Shown here: piece by piece, positions 14,923 through 20,883 of the stretch
How the letters are laid out: the number at the start of each line of letters is the position of its first letter
How positions within the stretch are numbered: the first letter of the stretch is position 1
Origin: a virus
Strand: one strand, 5' to 3'
DNA length: 21,071 nt
IMG/VR virus record: IMGVR_UViG_3300042483_000349
Coordinates: 1 to 21,071 of that record
The notes under the pieces: model-generated
Databases searched by the model: none
Seen by the model: only the letters and a program-made list of their open reading frames with translations
What the model was told of the DNA's origin: nothing
Position numbers and translations under genes: made by a program

Positions 14923-15288
14923 TTACGCTTTCGCAGCGTAGCGATCTCTAGTCCACTGCGCGGCTTCGTCATCTTGAACCATGTTCATTGCGTGCCATAC
15001 TTCACCGCATGCATGGTAGTACGTGTCGCCAAGTGTCTTATGCACTTGATCTTTGAAGTTGCCGTAGTTCAGCATTTCTGATTGCAATGCAAGCCATTCT
15101 GAATACTGATCTCGAGTTACGAAAGTACGGTACTGATAGTCCCGCATAGGTGTGAACTCAATTTCGCAGCTTGCAATCTCTGAAAGAGCGATTAGCGATT
15201 GACGATCACGTGATCGTGCTGTAAGGAATCCCTTGCGTTGATGGTTGTCCACCACGCTTACGAATCCGTCTTGGGTAAATACCCACAT
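14923..15288 (-). CDS. Conserved actinophage protein of unknown function (121 aa)
   Basis: It starts MWVFTQDGFVSVVDNHQRKGFLTARSRD and continues DYQYRTFVTRDQYSEWLALQ. This MWVFT..GFVS start and the DYxYR motif mark a family I recognise from many actinobacteriophages, always unassigned. The C-terminus is helical with HACGEVWHAM. AAGGAGATAACAT precedes the ATG, a strong ribosome binding site. It follows the genes at 15338-15669 without a separate promoter module. Confidence 0.92.
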   Translation of the reverse strand: MWVFTQDGFVSVVDNHQRKGFLTARSRDRQSLIALSEIASCEIEFTPMRDYQYRTFVTRDQYSEWLALQSEMLNYGNFKDQVHKTLGDTYYHACGEVWHAMNMVQDDEAAQWTRDRYAAKA

Positions 15289-15337
15289 ATGTTATCTCCT
15301 TATTTGTCGTTTTGTCATTTAGTATTGAATGCGAAGA

Positions 15338-15496
15338 CTAGTTGTCCCAGTCTTCGTACTCGTCGTCACCAAGTAAGTCCCGCATAAAGCGTTCATTACA
15401 GTCGGCATCGATCTTTGCGACTTTGCGCAGTTCGCGCTTGTCGTCTTCAATTGTTGTTGGCCCACCCGCAATACGCAAGTGCTCTAGCCAGACCAT
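15338..15496 (-). CDS. Small acidic protein (52 aa), coupled to the upstream gene
   Basis: It reads MVWLEHLRIAGGPTTIEDDK and ends GDDEYEDWDN. The start overlaps the upstream stop by one base (TGATG), a sign of translational coupling. It is helical and acidic at the C-terminus. Not recognised. Confidence 0.75.
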   Translation of the reverse strand: MVWLEHLRIAGGPTTIEDDKRELRKVAKIDADCNERFMRDLLGDDEYEDWDN

Positions 15497-15669
15497 CAGA
15501 GTTCTATGCCTTCAGGAAGGTCCGCAATCATCATCGGCTCAACTACGGCAGGACCGTACTCTTCTGTCATCGAGCGAACATAGGCTTGCTTCTGTACGGG
15601 GGTGACGTAGGCGACGATGTCGTCTCCATCGCTATTGGTCACTGTTACTTTGAATACTTCTGGTTCCAT
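15496..15669 (-). CDS. Small protein of unknown function (57 aa)
   Basis: It reads MEPEVFKVTVTNSDGDDIVA and ends DLPEGIEL. The ATG follows GAGGAGTAAAC, an excellent ribosome binding site, and a promoter module lies 27 bp upstream. Predicted beta strands come first and a helix follows. Not recognised. Confidence 0.82.
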   Translation of the reverse strand: MEPEVFKVTVTNSDGDDIVAYVTPVQKQAYVRSMTEEYGPAVVEPMMIADLPEGIEL

Positions 15670-15695
15670 GTTTACTCCTCTGTTGTATAACTACT

Positions 15696-15711
15696 ACTAT
15701 ACATTCCCGAG
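15696..15711 (-). promoter_or_regulatory. Promoter module copy (CTCGGGAATGTATAGT)
   Basis: Variant of the 16-bp element (GGGAAT for GGGATN) ahead of the gene starting at 15669. It lies 2 bp beyond the stop codon of the membrane protein gene ending at 15714. Confidence 0.7.
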
Positions 15712-15713
15712 TG

Positions 15714-15884
15714 TTAGCGCACCTTAGAGGACAGGGTGCTTAGTATTGCTCCAAACAAGGCGAGACTAACGACTACCTCAATACTTCCACCCGCAATTGC
15801 GGTGACCACAGATGCTAAACCCATGATCACCGCAAGAACAGATGTCCATACTAAGTTCCGCAATTGCGAGAACCAAGTTGGCAT
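15714..15884 (-). CDS. Small membrane protein with two hydrophobic segments (56 aa)
   Basis: It reads MPTWFSQLRNLVWTSVLAVI and continues MGLASVVTAIAGGSIEVVVSLALFGAIL-like to SKVR. Two transmembrane segments are joined by a short Gly-rich turn. It starts two bases after the stop of the HTH gene. Size and topology fit a holin, but nothing in the sequence proves it and no endolysin is adjacent. Confidence 0.75.
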   Translation of the reverse strand: MPTWFSQLRNLVWTSVLAVIMGLASVVTAIAGGSIEVVVSLALFGAILSTLSSKVR

Positions 15885-15886
15885 AG

Positions 15887-16204
15887 TTACGCTGTTGCCT
15901 TACGGGTACGTCCTTTGAGACGACCAGATGCATCGCGAATTGGTGTACCGCTTGCTCCGATGAGCTTACGAGTCTGGCTGTACGAGAGTCCATGTGCTCG
16001 AGCTACTTCAATAACTGATTGCCCTTGAGCGTAGAGTTCGCCCGCACGCTGTGCTGTAAGTTCTGACATGTTTGTTTGTCTCCTTCGTAGTGTAGTTTTT
16101 GTTTGTATTTCTTCTGGCATCAGTGAAAGCTGCTTTCTTGCTTCTTCAATAAGCGCTTTTGCTTCATCGAGAACCGCATAGGCTGCTGCATCCATGTGTG
16201 TCAT
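15887..16204 (-). CDS. HTH DNA-binding protein (105 aa)
   Basis: Residues 46-85 read MSELTAQRAGELYAQGQSVIEVARAHGLSYSQTRKLIGASG, a clear helix-turn-helix of the resolvase/sigma-4-like type. A basic tail GRLKGRTRKATA follows. The N-terminal 45 residues are helical (AYAVLDEAKALIEEARKQL). Starts at 16204 and 16195 are both possible, and an internal ATG before MSELTAQ would give the HTH alone. A TAGTAT lies seven bases before 16204, so the transcript may be leaderless. It is probably a regulator, perhaps of the many promoter modules. Confidence 0.85.
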   Translation of the reverse strand: MTHMDAAAYAVLDEAKALIEEARKQLSLMPEEIQTKTTLRRRQTNMSELTAQRAGELYAQGQSVIEVARAHGLSYSQTRKLIGASGTPIRDASGRLKGRTRKATA

Positions 16205-16211
16205 TGGTCTT

Positions 16212-16217
16212 ATACTA
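16212..16217 (-). promoter_or_regulatory. Candidate leaderless -10 (TAGTAT) for the HTH gene
   Basis: TAGTAT, seven bases, then the ATG at 16204; no ribosome binding site lies between. No CTNNGGAT element is present. Confidence 0.35.
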
Positions 16218-16246
16218 CTTCGTAGATACTGAAAAGTACATAAGTA

Positions 16247-16381
16247 CTACAATTTTTTGTCAATATCTTTTTGAGGACTGACTACCCCAAGAAGAGCCGT
16301 ACCGTGCACCTTCTCTTTACGAGCGAGGCGAACTGACATTGCCGCAAACGTAAACAAGAAAGCAAGTACGAGAAAGATCAT
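16247..16381 (-). CDS. Small single-pass membrane protein (44 aa)
   Basis: It reads MIFLVLAFLFTFAAMSVRLA, then a basic KEKVHG and polar tail. It overlaps the upstream zinc-ribbon gene by ATGA. The N-terminal hydrophobic helix followed by positive residues suggests an anchored cytoplasmic tail. Function unknown. Confidence 0.72.
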   Translation of the reverse strand: MIFLVLAFLFTFAAMSVRLARKEKVHGTALLGVVSPQKDIDKKL

Positions 16382-16533
16382 TTAGTTTCTTCCATTTCTA
16401 CGGTCGTAGTTGAGTGCGCAGAAGGATTGCGGCAAGTAGGGTTCTCACTAAGGCCGACAAAAGTGATCATAGTGTTGTCGCATTTAGGGCACTTCCACTT
16501 TTGTGGCTTACGCTTCTCTGAGTTTTCTGACAT
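16378..16533 (-). CDS. Small zinc-ribbon protein (51 aa)
   Basis: It reads MSENSEKRKPQKWKCPKCDN, then a third Cys (NPTCRN) and His. CPKC plus Cys/His suggests one zinc site. GGAGGAAGCA precedes the ATG. It follows whiB by 72 bp. Confidence 0.78.
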   Translation of the reverse strand: MSENSEKRKPQKWKCPKCDNTMITFVGLSENPTCRNPSAHSTTTVEMEETK

Positions 16534-16605
16534 TGCTTCCTCCGTACATATTGTCCTAAGTCATACACGATACTACAAGTCAACGGAGCTATTGAGTATT
16601 TCATT

Positions 16606-16851
16606 CTACTTTTGCTGCCTACGGCGTACCCGCAACATACGTCGCCTTTCGTTTGCAGTCATTCCGCCCCAGACTCCAAACTCAGTATGGACGAGTGCGT
16701 ACTCTCTACAGTTGTCAATCACCGCACAGGTAGCGCATACGCTTTTTGCCTTTCGCACCGTAGTACTTTTGTGATCTTCAAAGAATAGTTCTTGGCGACC
16801 AATGCATGCAGCTTTGTCTCTCCAACTCATCAGGTCATTTTCGTCGTTCAT
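16606..16851 (-). CDS. whiB: WhiB-family Fe-S transcriptional regulator
   Basis: This 81-residue protein has the complete WhiB signature: four cysteines that hold a [4Fe-4S] cluster (C16, C39, C42, C48, spaced Cx22Cx2Cx5C), the GVWGG turn (59-63), and a basic C-terminal tail (RRRMLRVRRRQQK). WhiB proteins bind the housekeeping sigma factor and steer transcription; WhiB of mycobacteriophage TM4 inhibits a host WhiB. The start at 16851 is chosen because the upstream sequence belongs to the gene ending at 16875 and GAAAGAAG precedes the ATG. It lies 23 bp after the peptidase-like gene, so the two are probably co-transcribed. It ties the phage to an actinobacterial host. Confidence 0.96.
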   Translation of the reverse strand: MNDENDLMSWRDKAACIGRQELFFEDHKSTTVRKAKSVCATCAVIDNCREYALVHTEFGVWGGMTANERRRMLRVRRRQQK

Positions 16852-16874
16852 GTCTATTCTTCTTTCGTTTGCGT

Positions 16875-17462
16875 CTATTTTGGAGCAAGTTGGCTTACAA
16901 TATGGAAAGGTGGTCCTGACCCGGGATCTAGTTTTGCAGCAATTTGTAAAGATTGCCGCACCGCATCTTGAGCCGCAGACACTTTTGTCATGAGCTTTGG
17001 CAATCCGAACGAATGCAGACTGCCTAATGCGTAGTCGCCGCCAGTTCCCAGCGCGTACACACCCGCAGCATCTCGTACCCACGAGTAGTCGTCACCAATG
17101 ACGTAGACAGTTCCATTGACTACCGCAAGAACATCTGATCCGTACTGTGCTTGCTCGTCTTTACCTGACGCTGCGTAGCCTTGAGCTTCAAAGCACGTCC
17201 GCAATGAAGGAATGAATTTGCTAGTCATGTATTTGTCTAGCCGCACTCCAACTAAGTCACCGACTTGTGGTGGAAAGAATGCGTGCGTAAGGATGTTGAT
17301 TGCTCGCACATCACCCGCAGCACCGAGAAGAAACTCGCCATTCCTTGCGACCTTTGTTGAACCGCGTGCCATCGTGTAGCGACGACCATCTTCTTCTGTC
17401 ACTTGAGAGTCGTAGCCGACTACTGCCCACTTAGGTCCTTGTACGCACACTATGGTTGTCAT
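16875..17462 (-). CDS. HslV/proteasome-like N-terminal threonine (Ntn) hydrolase
   Basis: This 195-residue protein starts Met-Thr-Thr-Ile-Val; removal of Met would expose Thr as the nucleophile without a propeptide, as in HslV. Counting that Thr as residue 1, Asp17 (VVGYDSQ) is in place and a Lys in GSTKVAR aligns with catalytic Lys33 after a three-residue insertion. LLGAAGD matches the conserved Ala-Gly turn, and GTGGDYALGS (139-148 with Met) matches the GSGGxYA motif of HslV and proteasome beta subunits. The length fits a beta subunit. No HslU-like ATPase is visible in the window. It sits between an SH3-like protein gene and whiB. Substrate and assembly state are unknown. Confidence 0.87.
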   Translation of the reverse strand: MTTIVCVQGPKWAVVGYDSQVTEEDGRRYTMARGSTKVARNGEFLLGAAGDVRAINILTHAFFPPQVGDLVGVRLDKYMTSKFIPSLRTCFEAQGYAASGKDEQAQYGSDVLAVVNGTVYVIGDDYSWVRDAAGVYALGTGGDYALGSLHSFGLPKLMTKVSAAQDAVRQSLQIAAKLDPGSGPPFHIVSQLAPK

Positions 17463-17468
17463 TGAGTA

Positions 17469-17807
17469 CTACCTTACTATGTCAACGATGCTTGTCGGTA
17501 CACTGATACTCGACGACTCTACTTTCCCATCTGACGAATAGCGGACAAATCGTCCTACTGGATTGTCCAATTTGACCAGCAACTTTTTCTGCTTCAAGCC
17601 TACAACTACCCCTGTGGCTCCTTGTAAGTACTGTGTACCGCATAGGCTATTGAATACGACCTTGTCGCCTACGCCATAGTCTTTGATAGTTCTTGACTGC
17701 CGCGTGACTCGGAGTCGCTCTGTTAGAGCTTTCTCTATGTCCGCTAACGTACTGTCGTATACCCCGAGCGATATGTGGCGTATGACTGTTTCTTCTGCTG
17801 ATGTCAT
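17469..17807 (-). CDS. SH3/KOW-like domain protein (112 aa)
   Basis: It starts MTSAEETVIRHISLGVYDST at an ATG overlapping the previous stop (ATGA). A helical N-terminus is followed by a small beta barrel: YGVGDKVVFNS, GTQYLQGATGVVVGLKQKKLLVKLD, VGRFVRY. This resembles SH3- or KOW-like proteins common in actinophages. Binding of RNA or protein is likely for such a fold but not shown. It lies six bases before the Ntn hydrolase gene. Confidence 0.82.
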   Translation of the reverse strand: MTSAEETVIRHISLGVYDSTLADIEKALTERLRVTRQSRTIKDYGVGDKVVFNSLCGTQYLQGATGVVVGLKQKKLLVKLDNPVGRFVRYSSDGKVESSSISVPTSIVDIVR

Positions 17808-18013
17808 TCTGGTTTGTCCTCTGTTAGTTCTTTGACGGCGGCTGTGATCTTTCTGATGTCCGCATTGTTGCATGTCATCGGGTCAACCGTGAACTTCTTT
17901 ACCATTCTCGGTTTGATCCCTGCAGCTTCTGCTACTTTCTCGATGCCCAGTTTCTTGGCCGTATGACCAATCTCCTTGAGTCCTTCAAGAACCGTGTCTA
18001 CGTAATGTGCCAC
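17804..18013 (-). CDS. Small Cro/XRE-like HTH protein (69 aa)
   Basis: The GTG at 18013 is preceded by AGGAGG at seven bases, the strongest ribosome binding site in this region; longer starts run through the promoter. The sequence LGIEKVAEAAGIKPRMVKKFTVDP is a helix-turn-helix, and CNNADIRKITAAVKEL fits the closing helix. It is the first gene of the cluster with the Ntn hydrolase and whiB. A 7-bp dyad overlaps its promoter, so autoregulation is plausible. Confidence 0.85.
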   Translation of the reverse strand: MAHYVDTVLEGLKEIGHTAKKLGIEKVAEAAGIKPRMVKKFTVDPMTCNNADIRKITAAVKELTEDKPE

Positions 18014-18044
18014 AGCGTGTCCTCCTGTTGTTGTTGATAGTACT

Positions 18045-18066
18045 ATTATACAATCCTTAGATTGTA
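18045..18066 (-). promoter_or_regulatory. Promoter module copy with overlapping dyad operator
   Basis: The 16-bp element (CTAAGGATTGTATAAT, 18045-18060) overlaps a perfect inverted repeat TACAATC-CTTA-GATTGTA (18049-18066). Among the module copies only this one forms such a dyad. Confidence 0.78.
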
Positions 18067-18073
18067 AGTCCAA

Positions 18074-18107
18074 CCTCGAGTCTTATCACAGTAAGAACTT
18101 ATCGAGG
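18074..18107 (-). terminator. Hairpin CCTCGA/TCGAGG after the 171-aa gene
   Basis: Six-bp perfect arms with a 22-base loop that contains a partial second pairing, 14 bp after the stop at 18121. Weak evidence for termination. Confidence 0.3.
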
Positions 18108-18120
18108 TCGGGACATTAGA

Positions 18121-18636
18121 TCAGCAAATTGAGAAGCCACCGCTTTGCGCAAGAAACTCTGCGAACTCTTCAACGTTCTCTGCTGAGAATGGATACGAAG
18201 CTTCCCACGAAGCAACCTTGCCTTCGCCACCGCAACCATTGCAAGTGCCGTGCGTGCGGCCAAGTAAGACGGCAAGCGCTTCTTCCAGTTGCTTAGCAGG
18301 CATTCCAAATTCTTCGCCTACTTTGTCAGTGCGGATCCCAGTCGTACCGCAATACGCGCAGTCTGTTTGTGGCAACTCCGCGATGTGTTTGTTGTATTTG
18401 TCTTCGTATTCAAAGGTGTGCCCAGTTGCAAGGCACTCTTTTAGAATAGCGCTGAGTTCTTGTGCGCCATCTTCGTCTAATCCATCGCCACCATTAGTGT
18501 CGCCATCGACTTCACCGCATAGTGCCGGAGCTACTTCAAGACAGTAGTTCCACAGTGGTCTCCACCACCAAACATTATTGCGAAAGTACTCGCCTTTTTC
18601 TGACGTAGCATTTCTTCCGTACACATCCATTCCCAT
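18121..18636 (-). CDS. Conserved phage protein with DnaJ-like zinc motif (171 aa)
   Basis: It begins MGMDVYGRNATSEKGEYFRNNVWWWRPLW, a start I recognise from many phage and bacterial proteins of unknown function. Two CxxC pairs follow: DCAYCGTTG and TCNGCGGEGKV. Together they resemble the DnaJ-type zinc ribbon. The centre is acidic. The ATG is preceded by AAAGGACTAAGCT. It is transcribed from its own promoter module. No function is established. Confidence 0.92.
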   Translation of the reverse strand: MGMDVYGRNATSEKGEYFRNNVWWWRPLWNYCLEVAPALCGEVDGDTNGGDGLDEDGAQELSAILKECLATGHTFEYEDKYNKHIAELPQTDCAYCGTTGIRTDKVGEEFGMPAKQLEEALAVLLGRTHGTCNGCGGEGKVASWEASYPFSAENVEEFAEFLAQSGGFSIC

Positions 18637-18691
18637 AGCTTAGTCCTTTGTCGTTTGTCGTTGTTGTTGTCTTACCGTAAAGGTTGACAGG

Positions 18692-18710
18692 ATTATAATA
18701 ACATCCCTAG
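18692..18710 (-). promoter_or_regulatory. Promoter module copy, three bases longer (CTAGGGATGTTATTATAAT)
   Basis: The CTAGGGAT core is separated from TATAAT by three extra bases. It serves the gene starting at 18636 through a leader with repeated AACGACAAA. Confidence 0.65.
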
Positions 18711-18714
18711 AAAA

Positions 18715-18894
18715 TTAGCCAGCCTTGTAATTTGCATTAGTCGGGTGGCGATGCTTACTGCCAGCGAGTTCTGCTTTCTTTTGCAAAGAGCACTCTGCGA
18801 GAGTGCCATAGCCGCGCATAACTAATACGAAGGCCACTGCTGGAAGCGTCGCGAGCGCGAGCTTTGCAGCCGTGCTTATCTCTAATGCTTCCAT
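18715..18894 (-). CDS. Small single-pass membrane protein (59 aa)
   Basis: It starts MEALEISTAAKLALATLPAV, with a transmembrane segment through VAFVLVMRG and a polar, basic tail (KKAELAGSKHRHP). It starts one base after the stop of the 34-aa gene, so the two are probably coupled. Function unknown. Confidence 0.72.
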   Translation of the reverse strand: MEALEISTAAKLALATLPAVAFVLVMRGYGTLAECSLQKKAELAGSKHRHPTNANYKAG

Positions 18895-18895
18895 G

Positions 18896-19000
18896 CTATT
18901 TTGTCCGACGCTTGCTAATTGCCATTCCACCAAGCAAGAAGACTGTCAAAGCCCATGCCACTGATGCCACTGTGTTATCAAATGATACTACAAATTCCAT
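18896..19000 (-). CDS. Tiny membrane peptide (34 aa)
   Basis: It reads MEFVVSFDNTVASVAWALTV, then FLLGGMAISKRRTK. One transmembrane helix ends in four positive residues. GGAAGGAAACCAAA precedes the ATG, a good ribosome binding site, and a promoter module lies 30 bp upstream. It forms a pair with the gene at 18715. Confidence 0.7.
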   Translation of the reverse strand: MEFVVSFDNTVASVAWALTVFLLGGMAISKRRTK

Positions 19001-19029
19001 TTTGGTTTCCTTCCATGTTGTTATTAGCT

Positions 19030-19045
19030 ACTTTATCATCCCAAG
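19030..19045 (-). promoter_or_regulatory. Promoter module copy (CTTGGGATGATAAAGT)
   Basis: 16-bp element ahead of the two small membrane protein genes, just after the stop at 19049. Confidence 0.75.
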
Positions 19046-19048
19046 AAG

Positions 19049-19222
19049 CTAGAACCGAGCTTTTAGCCCATGTTCCTTTTTGATTGAAAGTAGGGTCTGA
19101 ACCTGGCTGCTTGTAAGGTACCCAAGTCGATTGAAGTGAATTGCCATCTTTTTGCAGAAAGGATACGTATTCTGGTATCCCTCCGCGAAGTCAATTGCTT
19201 TGTCTAGGTCCGCGTTGTTCAT
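19049..19222 (-). CDS. Small protein (57 aa), probably leaderless
   Basis: It reads MNNADLDKAIDFAEGYQNTY and continues to a helical C-terminus with YLTSSQVQTLLSIKKEHG. TATAAT ends exactly six bases before the ATG, with no ribosome binding site, so the mRNA should start at the ATG. Not recognised. Confidence 0.78.
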   Translation of the reverse strand: MNNADLDKAIDFAEGYQNTYPFCKKMAIHFNRLGYLTSSQVQTLLSIKKEHGLKARF

Positions 19223-19228
19223 AGTATC

Positions 19229-19244
19229 ATTATACAATCCTGAG
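19229..19244 (-). promoter_or_regulatory. Promoter module copy, leaderless type (CTCAGGATTGTATAAT)
   Basis: 16-bp element two bases after the thyX stop codon; the -10 is six bases from the ATG at 19222. Confidence 0.82.
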
Positions 19245-19245
19245 T

Positions 19246-19941
19246 TTACGGCGCGATACGAGCGTTTTGTTCCCACGCCGCAAACGTAACCGGCATCACA
19301 GGCGACGCAAGTTCGCACACCGCATTAGCGTACTCACGAATATCGCGTTGCGCGGACTCGTGCTGTCTCAGCGACAAAAAGTTCATGAGCGAGCGCGCAT
19401 TTACTGTCCAATAGAATTGTGTATACATTGAGACAGGTAGAACCGCTCGAGCAAGTTCTTTTGCTACGCCACGAACTATCATGTGCTGGTACGCTTCGTA
19501 CGCTTGCTCATTGTTTTTTTGAATGAGTTCTACAGTCTCACGAGACAATTCAGCATCTACAGGCTCAAAGCGATATGCGCCTGGCTTGCCGACTTGCGTC
19601 CTAACATCACTTTCAGCCGGCACGAAGAACTCATTTGGAACTTCTGAGTACCGCGCGCTAAACTCATTGAATGATCCAATACGGTGACGAAACCACTCAC
19701 GAGCAACAAAGACCGGGCACTTGACATGGAAGCGAAAAGCGTTGTGCTCAAACGGAGTTCCATGACGCTCCCGCATGAGAAAGTTGACAAGACCTTTGTC
19801 AACCTCTGACATTGCTATCCATTCGTTCTCTTGCTTTTGCTTTGCAAACGACACTCGGGCCGCATTGACGACAGACATGTCGTCTGCCATCGCTGCGTCC
19901 AAGCGAACGAATCCTCCGCCAACGTTGATTAGCTCTTTCAT
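19246..19941 (-). CDS. thyX: Flavin-dependent thymidylate synthase
   Basis: This 231-residue enzyme makes dTMP from dUMP using methylenetetrahydrofolate, FAD and NADPH. The family signature RHRx7S is present (RHRIGSFNEFS, 85-95), with the FAD/dUMP-binding region RERHGTPFEHNAFRFHVKCP before it and SLMNFLSLRQHESAQRDIREYA near the C-terminus. The length is normal. The ATG directly follows the stop of the 59-aa gene (TAAATG), and no ribosome binding site is evident, so translation is probably coupled. Phages carry thyX to supply thymidine nucleotides for their replication; many actinobacterial hosts use ThyX too. Confidence 0.97.
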   Translation of the reverse strand: MKELINVGGGFVRLDAAMADDMSVVNAARVSFAKQKQENEWIAMSEVDKGLVNFLMRERHGTPFEHNAFRFHVKCPVFVAREWFRHRIGSFNEFSARYSEVPNEFFVPAESDVRTQVGKPGAYRFEPVDAELSRETVELIQKNNEQAYEAYQHMIVRGVAKELARAVLPVSMYTQFYWTVNARSLMNFLSLRQHESAQRDIREYANAVCELASPVMPVTFAAWEQNARIAP

Positions 19942-20121
19942 TTAGTAGCGAATACCCGCTACGTCAAACGCTTTCAATGTTGCTTCAATTGACTCATGGT
20001 TTTCCCGCAGGTACTCACGGACTTCTTCTGACTCTGCTTTTAGCTCATTTGCTTTTGCGACGATTGCGTAAAGTCTACGCTCGGCCGCTCGTGTGTTTCT
20101 GATGTGTCTACTTTTTAGCAT
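19942..20121 (-). CDS. Small coiled-coil protein (59 aa) upstream of thyX
   Basis: It reads MLKSRHIRNTRAAERRLYAI and continues as a charged helix (AKANELKAESEEVREYLREN). The ATG follows AAAAGGAAACAC. It abuts thyX with no gap. Probably helical; function unknown. Confidence 0.78.
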   Translation of the reverse strand: MLKSRHIRNTRAAERRLYAIVAKANELKAESEEVREYLRENHESIEATLKAFDVAGIRY

Positions 20122-20153
20122 GTGTTTCCTTTTGTCGTTGTGTTGATAAGACC

Positions 20154-20169
20154 ATTATACAATCCTTAG
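20154..20169 (-). promoter_or_regulatory. Promoter module copy (CTAAGGATTGTATAAT) for the thyX pair
   Basis: 16-bp element. The leader carries TTATCAACACAACGACAAAAGGA before the ATG at 20121. Confidence 0.8.
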
Positions 20170-20175
20170 TTAGAG

Positions 20176-20415
20176 CTACGACCAGACTTCTTCTCTGATT
20201 GTCCAACCTTGCTTGGCAATCTTTTTGCGAAAGTGGTTCCAACCGCGTGACTCAATCTCTTCATCTTCTTCAATGTCTTCGTCTGTGCACCAATTGATTC
20301 GTCCTTCCGTGAGGGACTCTCCAGTCAGTACGTCAGTGACTTCGAACGCTATACCGCATGAGGTATGGACGATGAGGTCTACTTGTTTGATGTCTTTTGT
20401 CTTTGTTGTTTCCAT
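20176..20415 (-). CDS. Acidic small protein (79 aa), probably leaderless
   Basis: It starts METTKTKDIKQVDLIVHTSC and has an acidic middle (CTDEDIEEDEEIESRGW) and a C-terminus GWTIREEVWS. TATAAT ends six bases before the ATG and there is no ribosome binding site. Not recognised. Confidence 0.8.
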   Translation of the reverse strand: METTKTKDIKQVDLIVHTSCGIAFEVTDVLTGESLTEGRINWCTDEDIEEDEEIESRGWNHFRKKIAKQGWTIREEVWS

Positions 20416-20421
20416 AAGATT

Positions 20422-20437
20422 ATTATACAATCCCTAG
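20422..20437 (-). promoter_or_regulatory. Promoter module copy, leaderless type (CTAGGGATTGTATAAT)
   Basis: The TAG inside CTAGGG is also the stop codon of the upstream gene (20434-20436). The -10 is six bases from the ATG at 20415. Confidence 0.82.
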
Positions 20438-20604
20438 AGACCGTACCGCCGTAGCACTTCGCTGGCTACAGCTGGGTGGCAATCCACAACGATGCTGCGG
20501 ACCACGTCTCCTGTGAGGTCTTCAAGGCTAAGGTGTGGGTAGTCGGACTGGGCGTCCATGATCCCAACTTCGATCTCTTCCATGATGTCATTTACTGTTC
20601 TCAT
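20434..20604 (-). CDS. Small protein of unknown function (56 aa)
   Basis: It reads MRTVNDIMEEIEVGIMDAQS and continues YPHLSLEDLTGDVVRSIVVD. It is helical. AAAAGGACAACA precedes the ATG, and the shared leader and promoter module lie directly upstream. Not recognised. Confidence 0.8.
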   Translation of the reverse strand: MRTVNDIMEEIEVGIMDAQSDYPHLSLEDLTGDVVRSIVVDCHPAVASEVLRRYGL

Positions 20605-20634
20605 TGTTGTCCTTTTGTTTTGGCTGATAAGACA

Positions 20635-20650
20635 ATTATACAATCCGCAG
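20635..20650 (-). promoter_or_regulatory. Promoter module copy (CTGCGGATTGTATAAT)
   Basis: 16-bp element directly abutting the stop codon at 20651; the leader holds TTATCAGCC and AAAAGGAC. Confidence 0.8.
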
Positions 20651-20860
20651 CTATCCAAACATCTCTGCCCAGCACTCGGGGTGAGTGCCAGTCATTAGCT
20701 GCTCCCGGAGTTCTTTGCTGAGGTCTGGGAAAGCCTCTTGGATTAGCGCGCCTGAGCTGCGTTTGAATAAGCCCGCGTTGGGCACTTCAACTTCGCCTTT
20801 ATACCCGCAATGCGAGCACCGCCGAGTTTCTATTTTTGAGTAAAATGTGGTTGTCATCAT
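20651..20860 (-). CDS. Small zinc-ribbon protein (69 aa)
   Basis: CSHCGYKGEVEVPNAGLFKR near the N-terminus and HPECW near the C-terminus give a plausible zinc site. The stretch GALIQEAFPDLSKELREQL is typical of a small conserved actinophage family. Starts at 20860 and 20857 are both possible; GAAGGGACA lies upstream. Function unknown. Confidence 0.85.
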   Translation of the reverse strand: MMTTTFYSKIETRRCSHCGYKGEVEVPNAGLFKRSSGALIQEAFPDLSKELREQLMTGTHPECWAEMFG

Positions 20861-20883
20861 TGTCCCTTCGTTGCTATGTAGTT

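Noticed and set aside
16852-17082. Longer WhiB start with about 77 extra residues
   Set aside because: The extension reads out of frame through the Ntn hydrolase gene, is Cys/Arg-rich without a pattern, and WhiB proteins normally start close to the first cluster Cys.
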